A model generated the notes under the pieces. That model saw only the letters and a list, made by a program, of their open reading frames with translations, was not told where the DNA came from and ran no database searches. Source: Cichorium intybus (lineage: Eukaryota > Streptophyta > Magnoliopsida > Asterales > Asteraceae). Taken from it: a DNA stretch of 64,000 nucleotides. Below are positions 32,978 to 44,621 of this stretch, piece after piece. Both the position numbers and the translations under genes were made by a program. Where the stretch lies: assembly GCA_023525715.1 (NCBI GenBank), contig JAKNSD010000077.1, positions 434,001-498,000 on the forward strand, written 5' to 3'. Each line of letters opens with the position of its first letter. Positions within the stretch are counted from its first letter, which is position 1.

Positions 32978-33032
32978 TCGATGGTATTCTGATGGAGCGC
33001 TTGTGGTTCACCGGCACATCATAGTACCTCGA
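32978..33032 (+). other. R5 conserved-loop hairpin, copy 4
   Basis: Outer stem TCGA-t-GGTA with TACC-TCGA (one bulged T), inner stem TGATG with CATCA, 22-base loop at 32995-33016 starting GAGCG and ending ACCGGCA. Confidence 0.75.
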
Positions 33033-33129
33033 AATAGTCTTAGGGTGCAGTCAAGTAGACTAAAGATCCCAGAACCATAGGAAGTCACAGTACACATTAC
33101 CAGAATGGAGTTAGAAGAGAAATTGACAG

Positions 33130-33166
33130 GATAACATATTGAGATGTTATCGGATGAGCATCCGAT
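33130..33166 (+). other. Overlapping perfect hairpins (R5)
   Basis: GATAACAT with ATGTTATC (8 bp, loop ATTGAG) at 33130-33151, overlapping by three bases the palindrome ATCGGATG-AG-CATCCGAT at 33149-33166. The two could be alternative folds. Confidence 0.65.
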
Positions 33167-33470
33167 TGGATCATCTACAATAAAGTGTACAAGTATGAGA
33201 TACTTTGGATATATAGAAAGAGTGTAAGGTTCATAAAGACATATATGTAAAATTAGAATTGAAAGTTTAAAAGAAATCATGAAACCAATAATAGTTTATG
33301 ACAAGATCCGACCTGGTGATTACCTTGTGGAGACTCGGTAATAAGCAAGAGTAGCTACCAGTCAGATCTTTATGTTTCGCTTTCGCATGCTTTACTTCCC
33401 GAATAATTTAATTATTCAGAAAGGTCCACAGTCACTCATACTTTGGGAAGTAAGTATTGAATCAAGACTG

Positions 33471-33537
33471 TCATGAATTGATTTGTAGACTGTCTAAGGA
33501 ATTAGACATAGCAATAGGATTGCTACAACATTCATGA
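33471..33537 (+). other. Predicted branched RNA fold (R5)
   Basis: Closing stem TCATGAAT with ATTCATGA (8 bp, perfect) around two hairpins: TGTCTAA-GGAA-TTAGACA (33491-33508, a GNRA-type tetraloop) and TAGCAAT-AGG-ATTGCTA (33509-33525), stacked with no gap between them. Confidence 0.65.
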
Positions 33538-34116
33538 GTACTTAGAAATAGAGATTTGAGTATTGGATAAACCCACGCTTAATAGATTGCTTCATGGATT
33601 ATATCACAAGCAATGTTGAGACGATAATATCCTATGATCTTGAAGTGGAGAGATATGAGTTATAATTTACAAGGAAGTTGTTCATTGATAATACGAAAAC
33701 GCATCGGTAACTCGATGTTATAAAACGTGTTGTTGTGAATGATTTGACTGGTAAAAGATATAAGCATATGAGTCGAAGCTTATTCGTTCCTTGACCCTGA
33801 TGGGAAACAGATATCTGTAGGACTCTCGATGATTTTGAAGTTGACTAAAGTGCTGGCTAGCCTGGACTAAATTGATGTGTTCAATTAGAAGTTCTAAAGT
33901 CATAAGCAGAATCGAAAATCGGGAAACAGAGTATCAGACATAGATTGATCTCAATCCATGTCTCGTGTCTGAAAATATCTTATTGGACGAAGGATCATAT
34001 GATCACTTATCTATGGACAGAACTCACTAGGTCAGAGTTCGGCAGCAGTTTCTAGGAAGCTACAATTTGCTGATTAGTTAGAGGATAAATTAGTAATTAT
34101 AGTCATAGACTTATCC

Positions 34117-34127
34117 AAGTGGGAGAC
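34117..34127 (+). other. R5 polypurine tract
   Basis: AAGTGGGAGAC directly before the 3' LTR, the usual form in plant Copia-type elements. Confidence 0.88.
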
Positions 34128-34910
34128 TGTTGGATTAGGTGTCTAAGCCATGACTAATAATTAAGTATTTAACTAATTAATAGTACTAGTAGCATAGTCC
34201 ATGGGTTGCCCTCATAGCAGGAAGTTTGGTAGAAAGTTCGGTAGAGAGAAAGATTGATTTATTATCTGATTAATAAATAAATAAAAATTAAATATATGGT
34301 TTATTAATATATTAAAGTGATAATATATTAATTAGAAACTATATTAATTAATTAGAAATTAATATGGAATTAATTGGAATTAATTTGGTGATTAATTTAA
34401 TTAATTAAAGGTGCAGGGACTAAAACTGTAATTATTCAATAGTTGAGTAAGTGGCAGTCTGAGTGAGTGAGGTAACCAGCGAATTCTATATATGGATATA
34501 TAGATTTCAATATATATAAATAACGGATAAATATGTTTGAATTATTAAGATAAAGGCTTATCTTAAATTGAATTCAGAAAGGTTTATCTTTAAAGGTTTA
34601 TCAGGTTATCTGTTGGAGGCTATAAATAAAGAGCCTTAGACCCTCATTATTATGCGCCAACTTATACCTATTCTCTCTGGAATTTTTGAGCCCCTCCTGC
34701 TCCCTGGGTGTGATCTCATTTGAGGCAGGACACTTGTGTTGCTTTGCTTCCAAGAAATTCTAAAAGGTTAGTTTTTCTGATTCTTTTCTTTTAGTTTAAT
34801 TCTTTCAGCCTTTAGGAATTAGTTATATGTTTAATTAGAAGAAAACATAGATCATCATAGGTTGCATGTGAACTTAGGTTATTTAGTTCATAGTTGCAGA
34901 AAACCTTTTA
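34128..34910 (+). repeat. R5 3' LTR, 783 bp
   Basis: Matches the 5' LTR. It ends CCTTTTA where the 5' copy ends CCTTTCA, so the terminal CA has become TA. The target duplication TTTCC follows at 34911-34915. Confidence 0.95.
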
Positions 34911-34915
34911 TTTCC

Positions 34916-37347
34916 TTCGTCTATTATCCTGTGAAATTTCGATTATATGATAAATTTTGATTATTTGAAAAGTGTCGATTATTTGCGAAATTTTGATTAT
35001 GTCGTCCGAAAGTGTTTTTCATCTAATGTATATCGTGATTTCGATTATTGATTTTAAATTCCATTTCTGCATTTAAGGTATTTTCAAGCATTTTATCAGA
35101 TGAGAAAAAACCTTCGGCTCTGACATTCGCATTGTCTTCTTTCATGAGCGAAAGAAATTCGCAATTCTCTTCAAGTTTTACACCTTGTTTAATAAAAACC
35201 GTGTTTTTAAAGTTAGCAACCTTTGGATATGTACACGCAAGCTCGACAAGTCTTTTGGAATTATTAACAACGAATTTTCAATAGTCATTAGAAGTATTGA
35301 GAACTTGAAAAGATTTAGATTCATTATTCGAAGAATCCTGTGTAACCTTAGAAGAGCTATTTTGAAGACTTTTTGGAATAAATTTGCTTTCTTTAGATGC
35401 ACAAGAGTTAGTTTTATTTGAAGAACAGACTGAGGATGTTTTTTGTTGAGATAAATCAATGCAGTCTATTTCTTCAATGTCAGAATCAGAATCATCATCA
35501 GAAGCATTAACAATAACATTCTCAGAATTACTTTTAGTTGCTAGAGGAATTGTGGGTAGAGACTTATCCATTACTTTTAATAGATCATTTGAACTTAATT
35601 TTTTTTTCAAATGGAACAATACCATGAGCATAGGTTGGGTTTGGAGTTTCAATAGATGAAACAATAGATTCGCATTCGTATGAAAGGGAATCAACATCTT
35701 GTAACTTAAACTCGATAAAAGGTAATAACTTTTTGTGATGATCTAAAGCAATATCCGAAGAATGATAAATATGTGTAATATACACATATAATCTTTTAGT
35801 AGTTTCACAAAAAATATTCCTTTGTTTCAGTAATAATTCATTATTTTTCATGTACTGTTCCCTACTTTCTTCTAAAATATCTATTCTTAATTGAGTCTTT
35901 TCTAATGCCTCATGCATTCCTTCTAGCTTTCCCTTGAGTAAAATTACTTCCTCCTTTGCCTGACACGCATCACTATTTGCTGAAACAAGTAGTTGATTCA
36001 TATACAGACAGTTAGAAGTAATTTCGTTAAGGTCATTAATAAAAAGTTCTTCAGGAATATTAAAGTTTTGAAGTAAGAGTGATACATGTTCTGGAATGGT
36101 AAGGCTAGCATTAGATGATGAGTTAGTTCCTTATGCCATCAGACAGACACCAGTGATATTGGTTTCTTTTTCTTCATCCGAAGTCTCATCATCGGACCAT
36201 ATGCCATGACCAGTATGTGCAGTAAACATTGCACCATGAGTAGGTTTGCGAATTTCATCGTCATCATCCGAACCAAATGACCAAATCTGGTAAGTGCCAT
36301 CACCATTATTAGGAGCAACGAGAGACAGGCTTAGAGTCTTAGCACGAACCTCTTCCAATTTCTTCGTATAGTACGGTTCATCCTTGGCTCTTTCCTTTTT
36401 CTCATTTGTCTTCTTCAGCATGCAGTCTTTGGCTAGATGATTCTTTCCATAGCAGTAGTTACAGTCGTATCCAGAATCACCTAATAACTTCTTTTTTGGT
36501 TGAGGTGTTGCATCAGACTTCAGTTTGGAGTGTTCAGCAGGTTTTATTGGCTGTTTTCCATTATTGAAATTTCGATTGAAATTAGGTTTGTTCTGTGGCC
36601 TTTTGTGAAAGTTTCTAATGTTATTGGAGTATAGATCCTTCATATCATTATTTTCATCTTCATCACCTTCATCATCAGCATCAGTGATCTCATCGGATTC
36701 AGTTTTTGAGACAAAAGCTAGAGAGCCAGCATTGGGTAGATAACGTAGTCGTAAGATTTGAGCAGATTATAGAGTTCTTCAAGTGAATATGAGTTGATCT
36801 TCTCATGAGCTCTCACCATCATGGTGATCTGCTTCCATTCCCTTCGAAGACATTGCATGAACTGAAAGTTTGTTTCATGCTAAGTCTTTAAAACTCCATA
36901 TTTCTCCAGTTCATAAACCACATCAGTAAACCTTTCGAACGTCTAATCAATTTTCTCATTGTCCAGTTGTTTGAAGTTGCTGAAATCAACCAGAATGTTG
37001 TTGGCTATGCTCTTTTTCATGACATCACTACCTTCGTATCGCATCTTCAGTCTGTCACAAATTTCTTTTGCTGATTTTGACCTTCGGATCAGGTTGAAGG
37101 CGACAGGAGGTAGACCACTTTTCAATTCGCGCATGCATCTCTTGTCATTCTCAATCTTCTTCTTGTTCGCAGCAATAAAAACGTAAGTTTCAACAGGATG
37201 AGTTGTAGTTTCACCAAATTTAGCAGCAAATCTGGTTTGAACATTAGCAGTAAAAGGACCTTCCCTTAATGATCTTAAGAGAACATCATAAACACTCAAG
37301 AGCAATATGCAATAAGCCGAATGATTCATATATGTGAGAAAATACAA
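34916..37347 (-). pseudogene. gag: R4 gag region, broken
   Basis: Minus-strand Copia Gag in pieces: a capsid-like part at 37347-36943 (motif SAKEICDRLKMRYEGSD), a stop near 36943, a zinc knuckle CX2CX4HX4C (CNYCYGKNHLAKDC) at about 36460, an acidic tail to 36131, then a long coiled-coil region at 36001-35585, and a Ser-rich part (DSDIEEIDCIDL) to about 35280 and beyond. At least two frameshifts and several stops. R5 interrupts it at 34911-34915, and the remainder continues from 19029 downwards. The coiled-coil extension after the zinc knuckle is longer than in simple Copia Gag proteins. Confidence 0.85.
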
Positions 37348-40001
37348 AGATTAGGCTCCAAGGGTATAGAAACCCAAGCACTACAAATACGCTCAATATC
37401 TCTCACATTGTGAGCTCACTTAACCTAAAAATGATCTAAACATGACAATATATATGGAGCTACACAACTAGGTCAAAACCCTAATACCCATATGTCATAG
37501 TGGGCCTTCCAAGCCCGTAAGTCATCAGCCCATGGAAAGCTTTGTACCCTAACAATCTCTTCGTCACACCGTACTTCAAAAATATAACCATGAAGTAATC
37601 CGCCAAAAGAATAATCACCGAAAGCATCATGTAATAATCAAAAAACCCAATTCTCAACCAAACTCGATAGAGAAAAACCGAAGTCGATAGTCAATAACGC
37701 CCGAGTCGTCGCATCAAATAAACGTCAAAGTGTATCGAGACTAAGAAATAATACCGACCATCGATAAATCTCTCCCGTGCTCCGTTAAAAACCGTCTCTT
37801 CGAAAAATTAAAATCTAACTCTCTAAGTACCATATTGAGCAATCTGGCGAATTTGAAGATGATATTGACGCAATGTTTAGAAGCGAATCCTCGAATCTCA
37901 ATACATCGATAGACTCTAATCACAGGTCCTGGGATAGTGGCGTGAATAAGAACCGTGCTATAGAGGACATCCAAACATCAAGCAACAAAAAGTAATCCCC
38001 AAGATAATCATAAGCGCAAACCCGTCAAGAAAATCCACTTCAGAATCAAAATCTGAATCGCCTCATAAAAGTGACAAACTCCCCCTCGTCGTCACACCAG
38101 ACTCCAAAAATGTAGTCGTGAAAATCATGAACTCCCCATTGACATGTGGATAAAACGATAATGACCGAATCAAATGGATCGAAGTGGAAAAATACGAAAG
38201 ATAGAGCTCTGAGTTGCGAAAACGCAACGAGCATCTGTAATAAGACTCGTATCCACTTTGATCAAGCACCAGGAAAACCAAAAAGTGTGACCTCGGCAAT
38301 AAAAAAAAAGTCCGACATCCAACGAACATAAGCGTAAAAACTCGAATCCGAAGTCATGCCGCATGTGTACCAAAGCGATAAAAGATAAGTTCCAAAAAAT
38401 TTCATCAAGTTCCGAACTTTAAAGACGTTAGATTGCAGCTTCGGTAACCCATCGTGAAAGTCCAAAACTTCGGTAAAAGAAAGCCCGAACAAAATATCCG
38501 ATAAGCCCAAATCAACAAAATCGGTCCACCTTTGGTAATTGTGTAGTCCACCTAAGTAACAAAGATGTAAAAATGTTTTTGGGGAATTATAAGTTTCGAA
38601 GTCATCGGTAGTTTCAAATCAAAGCATGACATCTTCACCAAATTACAATATCTTGTTTTTGTATCCAATGGGCTGCCAAAGGCCAAGCCTAACTTCGGTC
38701 GTTTAAATATGAGCCCAAGATTCTCTAATCAGTCCATCTCTAATAACCAATTGGGCTATTATCAGTTACAATGTCCAATAATAAACATTTGAACCTAAAT
38801 CGCATTATCGCATTCCTTATTTCCTTTACTTTAATGTCCACAGATTACGTCGTCTTCTTCGTTACAGTCTTCACCCGTCGCCTTCAGCCTTCACTACTGG
38901 TCTCCTTCTAAACTACTTTCATCTTTGACTAAAAAATCCAACGGATCACCCGAAGTCATTAAAGACTTCGGCTTCTTCTTCAATATCCCTTCGCCTTCTC
39001 CAATTCATCAGCTTCATCGTCAAAATCAACCAATCATCCGAAGTCTTAAATTCCATAGCCTGTCAATAGATCAAAGTCCCTTTAATCACTTTTCCGATTT
39101 CATCTTCATTAGCCAGTGTAATCAAATCAGGTCACGTCATCTTCAATCTAAATACAACCCATCTTCGACAATGGACAAATCAAGAACATCGAATTCTATA
39201 ATCACATTCCTTTTCTTCACATCTGAATCGGGTTCACAGAGCAGGTTCACTTTCTCGACTTTGTTGTGTGTAGTACCAAGTCACAAACGATTTTGTTTTC
39301 AAGAGAATCATTGTCGAATTTTGGCTTGGAAAGCGTTTACATCAAAACTTGTACCGTCAAAGCTGAAGAATACATCGTCTGTTCATCTTCATCATCTTTC
39401 CAGAAAATATTCCTCATCATCATCGATGATAACATCAAACGGTTTTTAATCACTGATTTACGATTTCAGAACCAAAGTTAATTGATAATCGGTTAACAAC
39501 TATTATCTGTGTTCGTATATTCTTCCTGATATCCCCTTTTCTTCCCACAATAAATTGAAACATTGATGTGAAACTAGAACATAATCATCGATAACAATAT
39601 TGGGATTTGATGAATCAAAGAAAATCCAGATGTAGAGTACATTTGTCGTGATGATTACCAATGGAAATCAATTTTGATATTAGACTCAATAGAACAAAAA
39701 CCAAGAACATGATATGATGTGAAAAAAAACGAGAACCAAAACATGATTCCTACTTTAGATCTGGAAACAAAGAACACGTTATTGAAGCAAGATATGATTT
39801 CACAGCAAAAACATGTAATCCTAAACGATTGGGTAGTGACGTGATTGAACAGTAACAAATAGATGATTTTTAGATCTGAAAAATAATAACATTATTCATG
39901 GAGAGACTCACCATAGAATAGTCGTAACTTGAATGAATTTGAATCAAAGTAGCCAAATCTGAGATCGTTCCTTGAAATAATCACTTGAATCTTCAAGGTA
40001 C
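37348..40001 (-). other. R4 leader, about 2.65 kb, non-coding
   Basis: Between the primer site and gag. It holds only short overlapping frames on both strands. A stretch at about 37330-37554 has an LTR-like look on the minus strand (TGTTAGGGTACAAAG start, TATATATA, TTGTATTTT) but no matching target duplication was found. Confidence 0.6.
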
Positions 40002-40014
40002 GGCACTGATACCA
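40002..40014 (-). other. R4 primer-binding site
   Basis: TGGTATCAGTGCC on the minus strand, two bases after the LTR end. It matches initiator tRNA-Met over the first 9 bases, with a change at the tenth. Confidence 0.75.
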
Positions 40015-40016
40015 AT

Positions 40017-40417
40017 TGTAAGATCAAAAGCAAACAACGAGAACACAAGTGTATGAATATTCAACCAGTCGAATGATTTTATTCAATGTAAAAAGATAGT
40101 GCTCCCAATCTTTATGACGAGCAACTACGAGGAACGTTACAAAGAATAATACGACTGTTCAAAAGTACATCTAAACATCTAGGGTTGAGGGTGTTTAAAT
40201 ACTAAGATCTAATAGGATAAACACATAATCCTATTAGTTACAGATAAGCATAAAACCATAGACATTATCTCTAAATCAAAGATAAGTACAAAATATAACT
40301 GTCTTCTGATAAGCACTGCCACTTCGTATCAACCTCTCGCTTAGGATCATCTCCTCATTTCGGATAGGTACATATGTACTTCGGATGTCAAATCTCATCA
40401 CAATTAGAATCCTAACA
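40017..40417 (-). repeat. R4 5' LTR, 401 bp
   Basis: Starts TGTTAGGATTC at 40417 and ends CTTACA at 40017 (minus strand), followed by the primer site. It contains a TATTTAAAC TATA-like motif and an AATAAAA signal. R7 RNase H coding sequence breaks off exactly at its outer edge. The partner LTR is not in the window. Confidence 0.75.
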
Positions 40418-41886
40418 GCTATATCATTCGTCTTTGAATGTTGAACAGGATTATGACATATCCGAATAGCACTTTGTGGATCACAAAACAATGAGATTTT
40501 TATCATGTTGATGGCATAATCTCTTAATTGACTCTGAATCCATATTATCTGCAAAGTACAAGCACCAGCAGCCACATACTCAGCTTCAGATGGGGATATT
40601 GATACGCAGGTTTGCTTCTTTGACTGCCAGCTGATGAGCTTGCCATCAAGAAATTGGCAACCACCAGAAGTACTTTTGCGATCAATTGAGCATCTACCCA
40701 AGTCTGAATCTGAATAAGCATGTATGTGGAATCCTGAGTTTGCTGGATACCAAAGACCATACGCAGGTGTGTTGTGAAGACACCGAAAGATTGTTTTAAC
40801 CACAGCCAAATGTGGTTCGCGTGGATCAGACTGATATCGTGCACAATTGCACACTGCGAACATGATGTCAGGACGACTGGCTGTGAGGTAAAGAAATGAT
40901 CCGATCATGCTTTTGTAGGTTTGAAGATCTGCCTTCGGTTTATCCAACCAACGATTCAACCGGGTACCTACACGTAATGGAACATTCGCATTGGAACAGT
41001 TAGTCATTCCGAAGCGTTCGAGTAAACTTTTGGTGTATTTTTGTTGATTAATGAAAATTCCTTCTTTTGATTGTTTGATCTATAATCCAAAGAAGAAATT
41101 AATCTTCCCCATCATACTCATCTGGAATTTGCTTTTCATTAACTTTTCAAAATCTTTTGTGAGATTTCGATTAGTGGATCCGAAGATAATGTCATCCACA
41201 TAAATTTGGACTAGCATCGAATGTGAACCCACTTTCTTTCGAAAGAGAGTTGGATCCACTGAACCTGTTTGAAATTTGATTCTTTCAAAAATTTAGTCAA
41301 GGTTTCATACCAAGCTCTAGGAGCTTTTCTAAACCATAGACTGCTTTACCCAACACATAACGATGGTCAGGATTTTCTTTATGAACAAAGCCAGGTGGTT
41401 GTTCAACATAGACAGTTTCCTCGAGATCTCCGTTCAAGAAGGCACATTTGACATCCATTTGATAGACATCATAGTTTTTATGCGCAACATAAGCTAGAAA
41501 GATCCGAACGGATTCGAGTCTGGAAACAGGAGCAAAGGTGTCTTCGTAGTCAATCCCCTCTTATTGACACTACCCTTTGACAACCAGCCTTGCCTTGTTT
41601 CTAACCACATTGCCTTTAGTGTCAAGTTTGTTTCTATAAACTCATTTGAGACCAACGATTGAAGCATTGGCAGGTTTAGGAATCAGTCTCCAAACTTTAT
41701 TTCTTTCAAATTCTTCTAATTCCAACTGCATTGCTTCAATCCAGTCTGGGTGATCAAATGCATCTTTAACGTTCTTTGTTTCAATTTTAGAGATAAAAAC
41801 ATTGAACATGCACAACTCCGAAGTTTTGTTTAAATTTTTTTGTTTCTGATGAAGTTGTGCACGTGTCAAGACCTTATCATGAACGT
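40418..41886 (-). pseudogene. pol: R7 reverse transcriptase and RNase H, broken
   Basis: Minus strand. RT begins near 41810 (motif DAFDHPDWIEAMQLELEEFERN, read as DHPDWIEAMQLELEEF) with an intact YVDD catalytic box near 41190-41205. The RNase H part lies at 41007-40430: TASRPDIMFAVCNCARYQSD, then DSDLGRCSIDRKSTSG and ISPSEAEYVAAGA. It has several frameshifts and stops between 41640 and 41010. After HNPVQHSKTN the sequence stops being R7 and becomes the R4 LTR. Confidence 0.9.
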
Positions 41887-44606
41887 TGTGGCAATTGTAA
41901 ATTTTGGTCAACAAAAGTCAACTGTAGTTAAATAAAGCGTACGTTAATCCATGTGTTGAAAAGTTATTTTCCATAACTTTTGCTATGAATTATCAAATAC
42001 TATAATACTACGTATGCTAATTCGAAACAATTATCGAGTAAACATCGAAAATACAGACAATAAATTACTGTAGCATAGAAATTCGATAATCGTACAATTA
42101 TTATTTTGAGAATAATAATATTCATAAAATGATCTACTTGTAAATACGAACCTGTGAATATATAGAACGTCGACAACGGAGTTCGTACGTGAAAGTTACA
42201 ACCATTAAATCGCTGTGAACGGATAAATGTACACTGGGTTTGGACTCAAAATACAAAATGTGGTGCCTTAAACAACAAATATGAAATAACAATTCATATA
42301 ATATGGAATGTAATAATATCTAGTATTTAATTTCAAAGCCCAATTCGATTTCCGGTAAAATGCCAAAAATCGCGAAATCGGAAGAATACTGCGCTTAAAC
42401 GCGTATTTCGACATCCAATGAGTTATAATTCAATCAAAATAAATGTTTGACCATGTTTTTTATACAAAATAATTATTTAGAACTTCGTTTCGCCAAAAAC
42501 GCATAAAATTTCACTAAAACGTCTTACGATTTTATAAAAATCACCTATTTTTATAAGTATATTGCTATTTTTATAAAAACTAACCCACCCCACCCCCTAC
42601 CCCTACCCCCATCGGCTGAAGCAAGGTGTCCCCAACATAATCTTGGTGGTCACTATTCACAATATCTAGGATACTAAAAGCCTAAGAATTTTATAATAGG
42701 AAAATCACAAACCAAAACTACCAAAGAGAAGCTAGTCATCTCATTTGAACCAAACCACACTCTCTCTTCTCCTCTCCCTCTCTTCCTCTCGCCTCTCTCC
42801 CTCTCTTCCTCTCTTCCAATCCGCCACCATCCAACACCATCATACATCTTCATTTCCAAGTGCTTTTGCAATTCCAAGTGGTAAGACACCTTCACCTTAT
42901 GATTTTAATATATATTATACAAGTTTTACACCATTTACACACACTAACATCTATGAAAAACCATTGGGTAATAGCATTGTCCAAGGGTCCTCCGAGCTCC
43001 AAGGCTTGGATTTTCATTCCTACCACCGATCTTCCAAGGAATACCTAGTTTTTAAACCAAGCACGCTACAAGGGTGAGTTCATACCCCTCATTTTCATCT
43101 TTTCAAACCTTTTTGGGGGAGAATACAAGTTTAAATGCTATAAATGTTGTTTTATACAAGTTTACATGTGTTTAAATGCTAAAAATGATGATTTACACAA
43201 GTTCATAAAACTAGTTGTTGTGTAAAAATGTTCTTGACATGATATATGAATAGTTCTATGTATGATGATCATAATGATATATAATGTTAGTGTAAAAGTT
43301 CCCAAACTATAAATAAAATGTGTAAAAATGCTAGATTTTGGATAAAAATGTTATAAATATGAAAACTAGAAGTTGTGTATCAATGATCTTGACATGAGAA
43401 ATGGTTAGATCCATGGTTATAAATATTATGGCATGTTATGTTTGTGTGAAAAATTACAAGATTATAAATAAAGTGTGTCAAACACTAGATTTTTGATATA
43501 AAAGTCACGAAAACGAAAACTAATAAAAACTACGTTTTTGTAACCAGGAAATATCATTTTCTAGCAAAAATGGTTATAACCAAGTTATTACACCATTTTG
43601 TGAGAAATAACTTAAAAGATGATATTTATAATCATTTGAATAAGTTAATTCGTTATTATTCGCAAAATATGATTATTATGACGAAACACTAAAAATAGAC
43701 TATTATTGGAATAGTTTATAAACATAAGGTTATTACGACAAAAATAATTATATAAAATTATATAATTATTAAACATTTCTATATTATCATGGAAAAATGA
43801 TAACGGACGATTACAAGAGTTTTTACACACAAATCTTACGTAAACAAGTTGATTTGGAATACATACATTTTGTGAGATGAATCTTCACAGTACTTTTATA
43901 AGTACCTACTATAAGTCCTGAATTTTATAACCAGAGTCTCGGTAACAGAGTTCGATATTTGAGTATAGATCTATACGGGCTTGACAACCCCACACTTGAG
44001 CTGCTAGCTACAGCTAGACCGGCAGGTCTTAGGTGTCCAAATGTCTATCATTCCGATGTCTGAAGAACGTCGCAGCAGGCCAACTAGTCACAGTATGGTT
44101 ATGTGGTATCTCACATGGGGAAAATAATCAACTAAATATTTTTATAAATTGTTTACGTGGAAACACACATTTCAAAGAAAGTTACACTACAGTTTACATA
44201 TTACATTTTAGTCTTTGGGATTTAAAGACTTGGACATTTTTATGAGAAAATATTGGATTTTCTTAGTTTTCAACACTATCGCTTACAAACAAAGGACATT
44301 TCTTACGCAAAAATCTTATGAACTCACCAACTTAATTGTTGACACTTATCAAATTACTTGTATTCTCAGGAAATTGATAAAGTAATCCTCCAGCGATATT
44401 CGAAGGGACGTTATGACGTCATTTTTGTTTATTTTGATATCATTGTAATTGTATTTGAAACATGAAACTTTTAAACGATGTAACATTTGCAATTACTTAA
44501 TGATGGTTGCTTGCTTTGAATCACTATTATTCAACTCTGTTATGATTTTGTTCATGAAGTCATCCACCCTCGAACTGTTCCGCCAATATGGTTTGAGGGT
44601 GTGACA
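41887..44606 (+). repeat. R8 5' LTR, 2720 bp
   Basis: Starts TGTGGCAATTG (3' copy TGTGACAATTG) and ends GTGTGACA. Nearly the same length as the 3' LTR and very similar throughout. It contains a CT-rich tract at 42758-42818, typical of a transcription start or leader region. Frames of about 60-110 residues in it recur at 59114 and after and are not genes. Confidence 0.95.
42758..42818. repeat. CT-rich tract in the R8 LTR
   Basis: A pyrimidine-only run of CTCTC and CCTCTC words of about 60 bases. A second copy is at 59127-59188 in the other LTR. Confidence 0.9.
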
Positions 44607-44609
44607 GAT

Positions 44610-44621
44610 TGGTATCAGAGC
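44610..44621 (+). other. R8 primer-binding site
   Basis: TGGTATCAGAGC three bases after the LTR end, complementary to initiator tRNA-Met. Confidence 0.93.

Larger units (their letters stand above)
30629..34116 (+). other. R5 3' non-coding body, hairpin-rich
   Basis: No long frame and no pol motif. It has many perfect inverted repeats with short loops, several arranged in repeated modules: a threefold repeat at 30667-30900, a cloverleaf at 31032-31139, two conserved-loop hairpins at 32033 and 32978, a duplicated block at 32350-32700, back-to-back hairpins at 33130-33166 and a branched fold at 33471-33537. It is best read as a structured RNA region; it is not obviously decayed pol. Confidence 0.65.
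19035..34910 (+). mobile_element. R5: gag-only LTR element with a structured non-coding body, carrying R6
   Basis: LTRs at 19035-19813 and 34128-34910, target duplication TTTCC at 19030-19034 and 34911-34915, initiator-Met primer site and a GTGGGAG-type polypurine tract. Without R6 it is about 7.5 kb. The only coding region seen is a Copia-type gag. No protease, integrase, RT or RNase H motif is visible in the 3.5 kb after R6. This fits the TR-GAG class of non-autonomous retrotransposons, moved by enzymes of a relative. Leader and 3' body are rich in perfect inverted repeats (see the separate entries). Confidence 0.88.
16683..40417 (-). mobile_element. R4: minus-strand Copia element carrying R5 (and entered by R3)
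   Basis: Visible as 34911-40417 and 16683-19034, separated by R5. In element order: 5' LTR, primer site, long leader, gag, protease, integrase, linker, then R3 where RT should begin. The remainder lies left of the window. R4 entered the RNase H region of R7: R7 coding sequence stops exactly at 40418 where the TGTTAGG LTR start appears. It is related to R7 but clearly diverged at the protein level. Confidence 0.85.

Noticed and set aside
30629..34116. Heavily decayed Copia pol
   Set aside because: Considered first because of its position in R5. No YVDD, DSG, HHCC or DDE context was found in any frame, and the pervasive short-loop inverted repeats fit structured RNA better. A profile search would settle it.
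37330..37554. Possible solo LTR in the R4 leader
   Set aside because: It has an LTR-like start and TATA on the minus strand, but I found no matching 5-base flanks and no clear end.
38925..39449. 174-residue plus-strand frame in the R4 leader
   Set aside because: No recognisable domain, low-complexity Ser/Phe/Ile content, and opposite to the R4 coding sense.
42745..43077. 110-residue frame repeated at 59114-59446
   Set aside because: Paired LTR sequence of R8; the Ser/Leu-rich start is the CT-rich tract. Not a gene.
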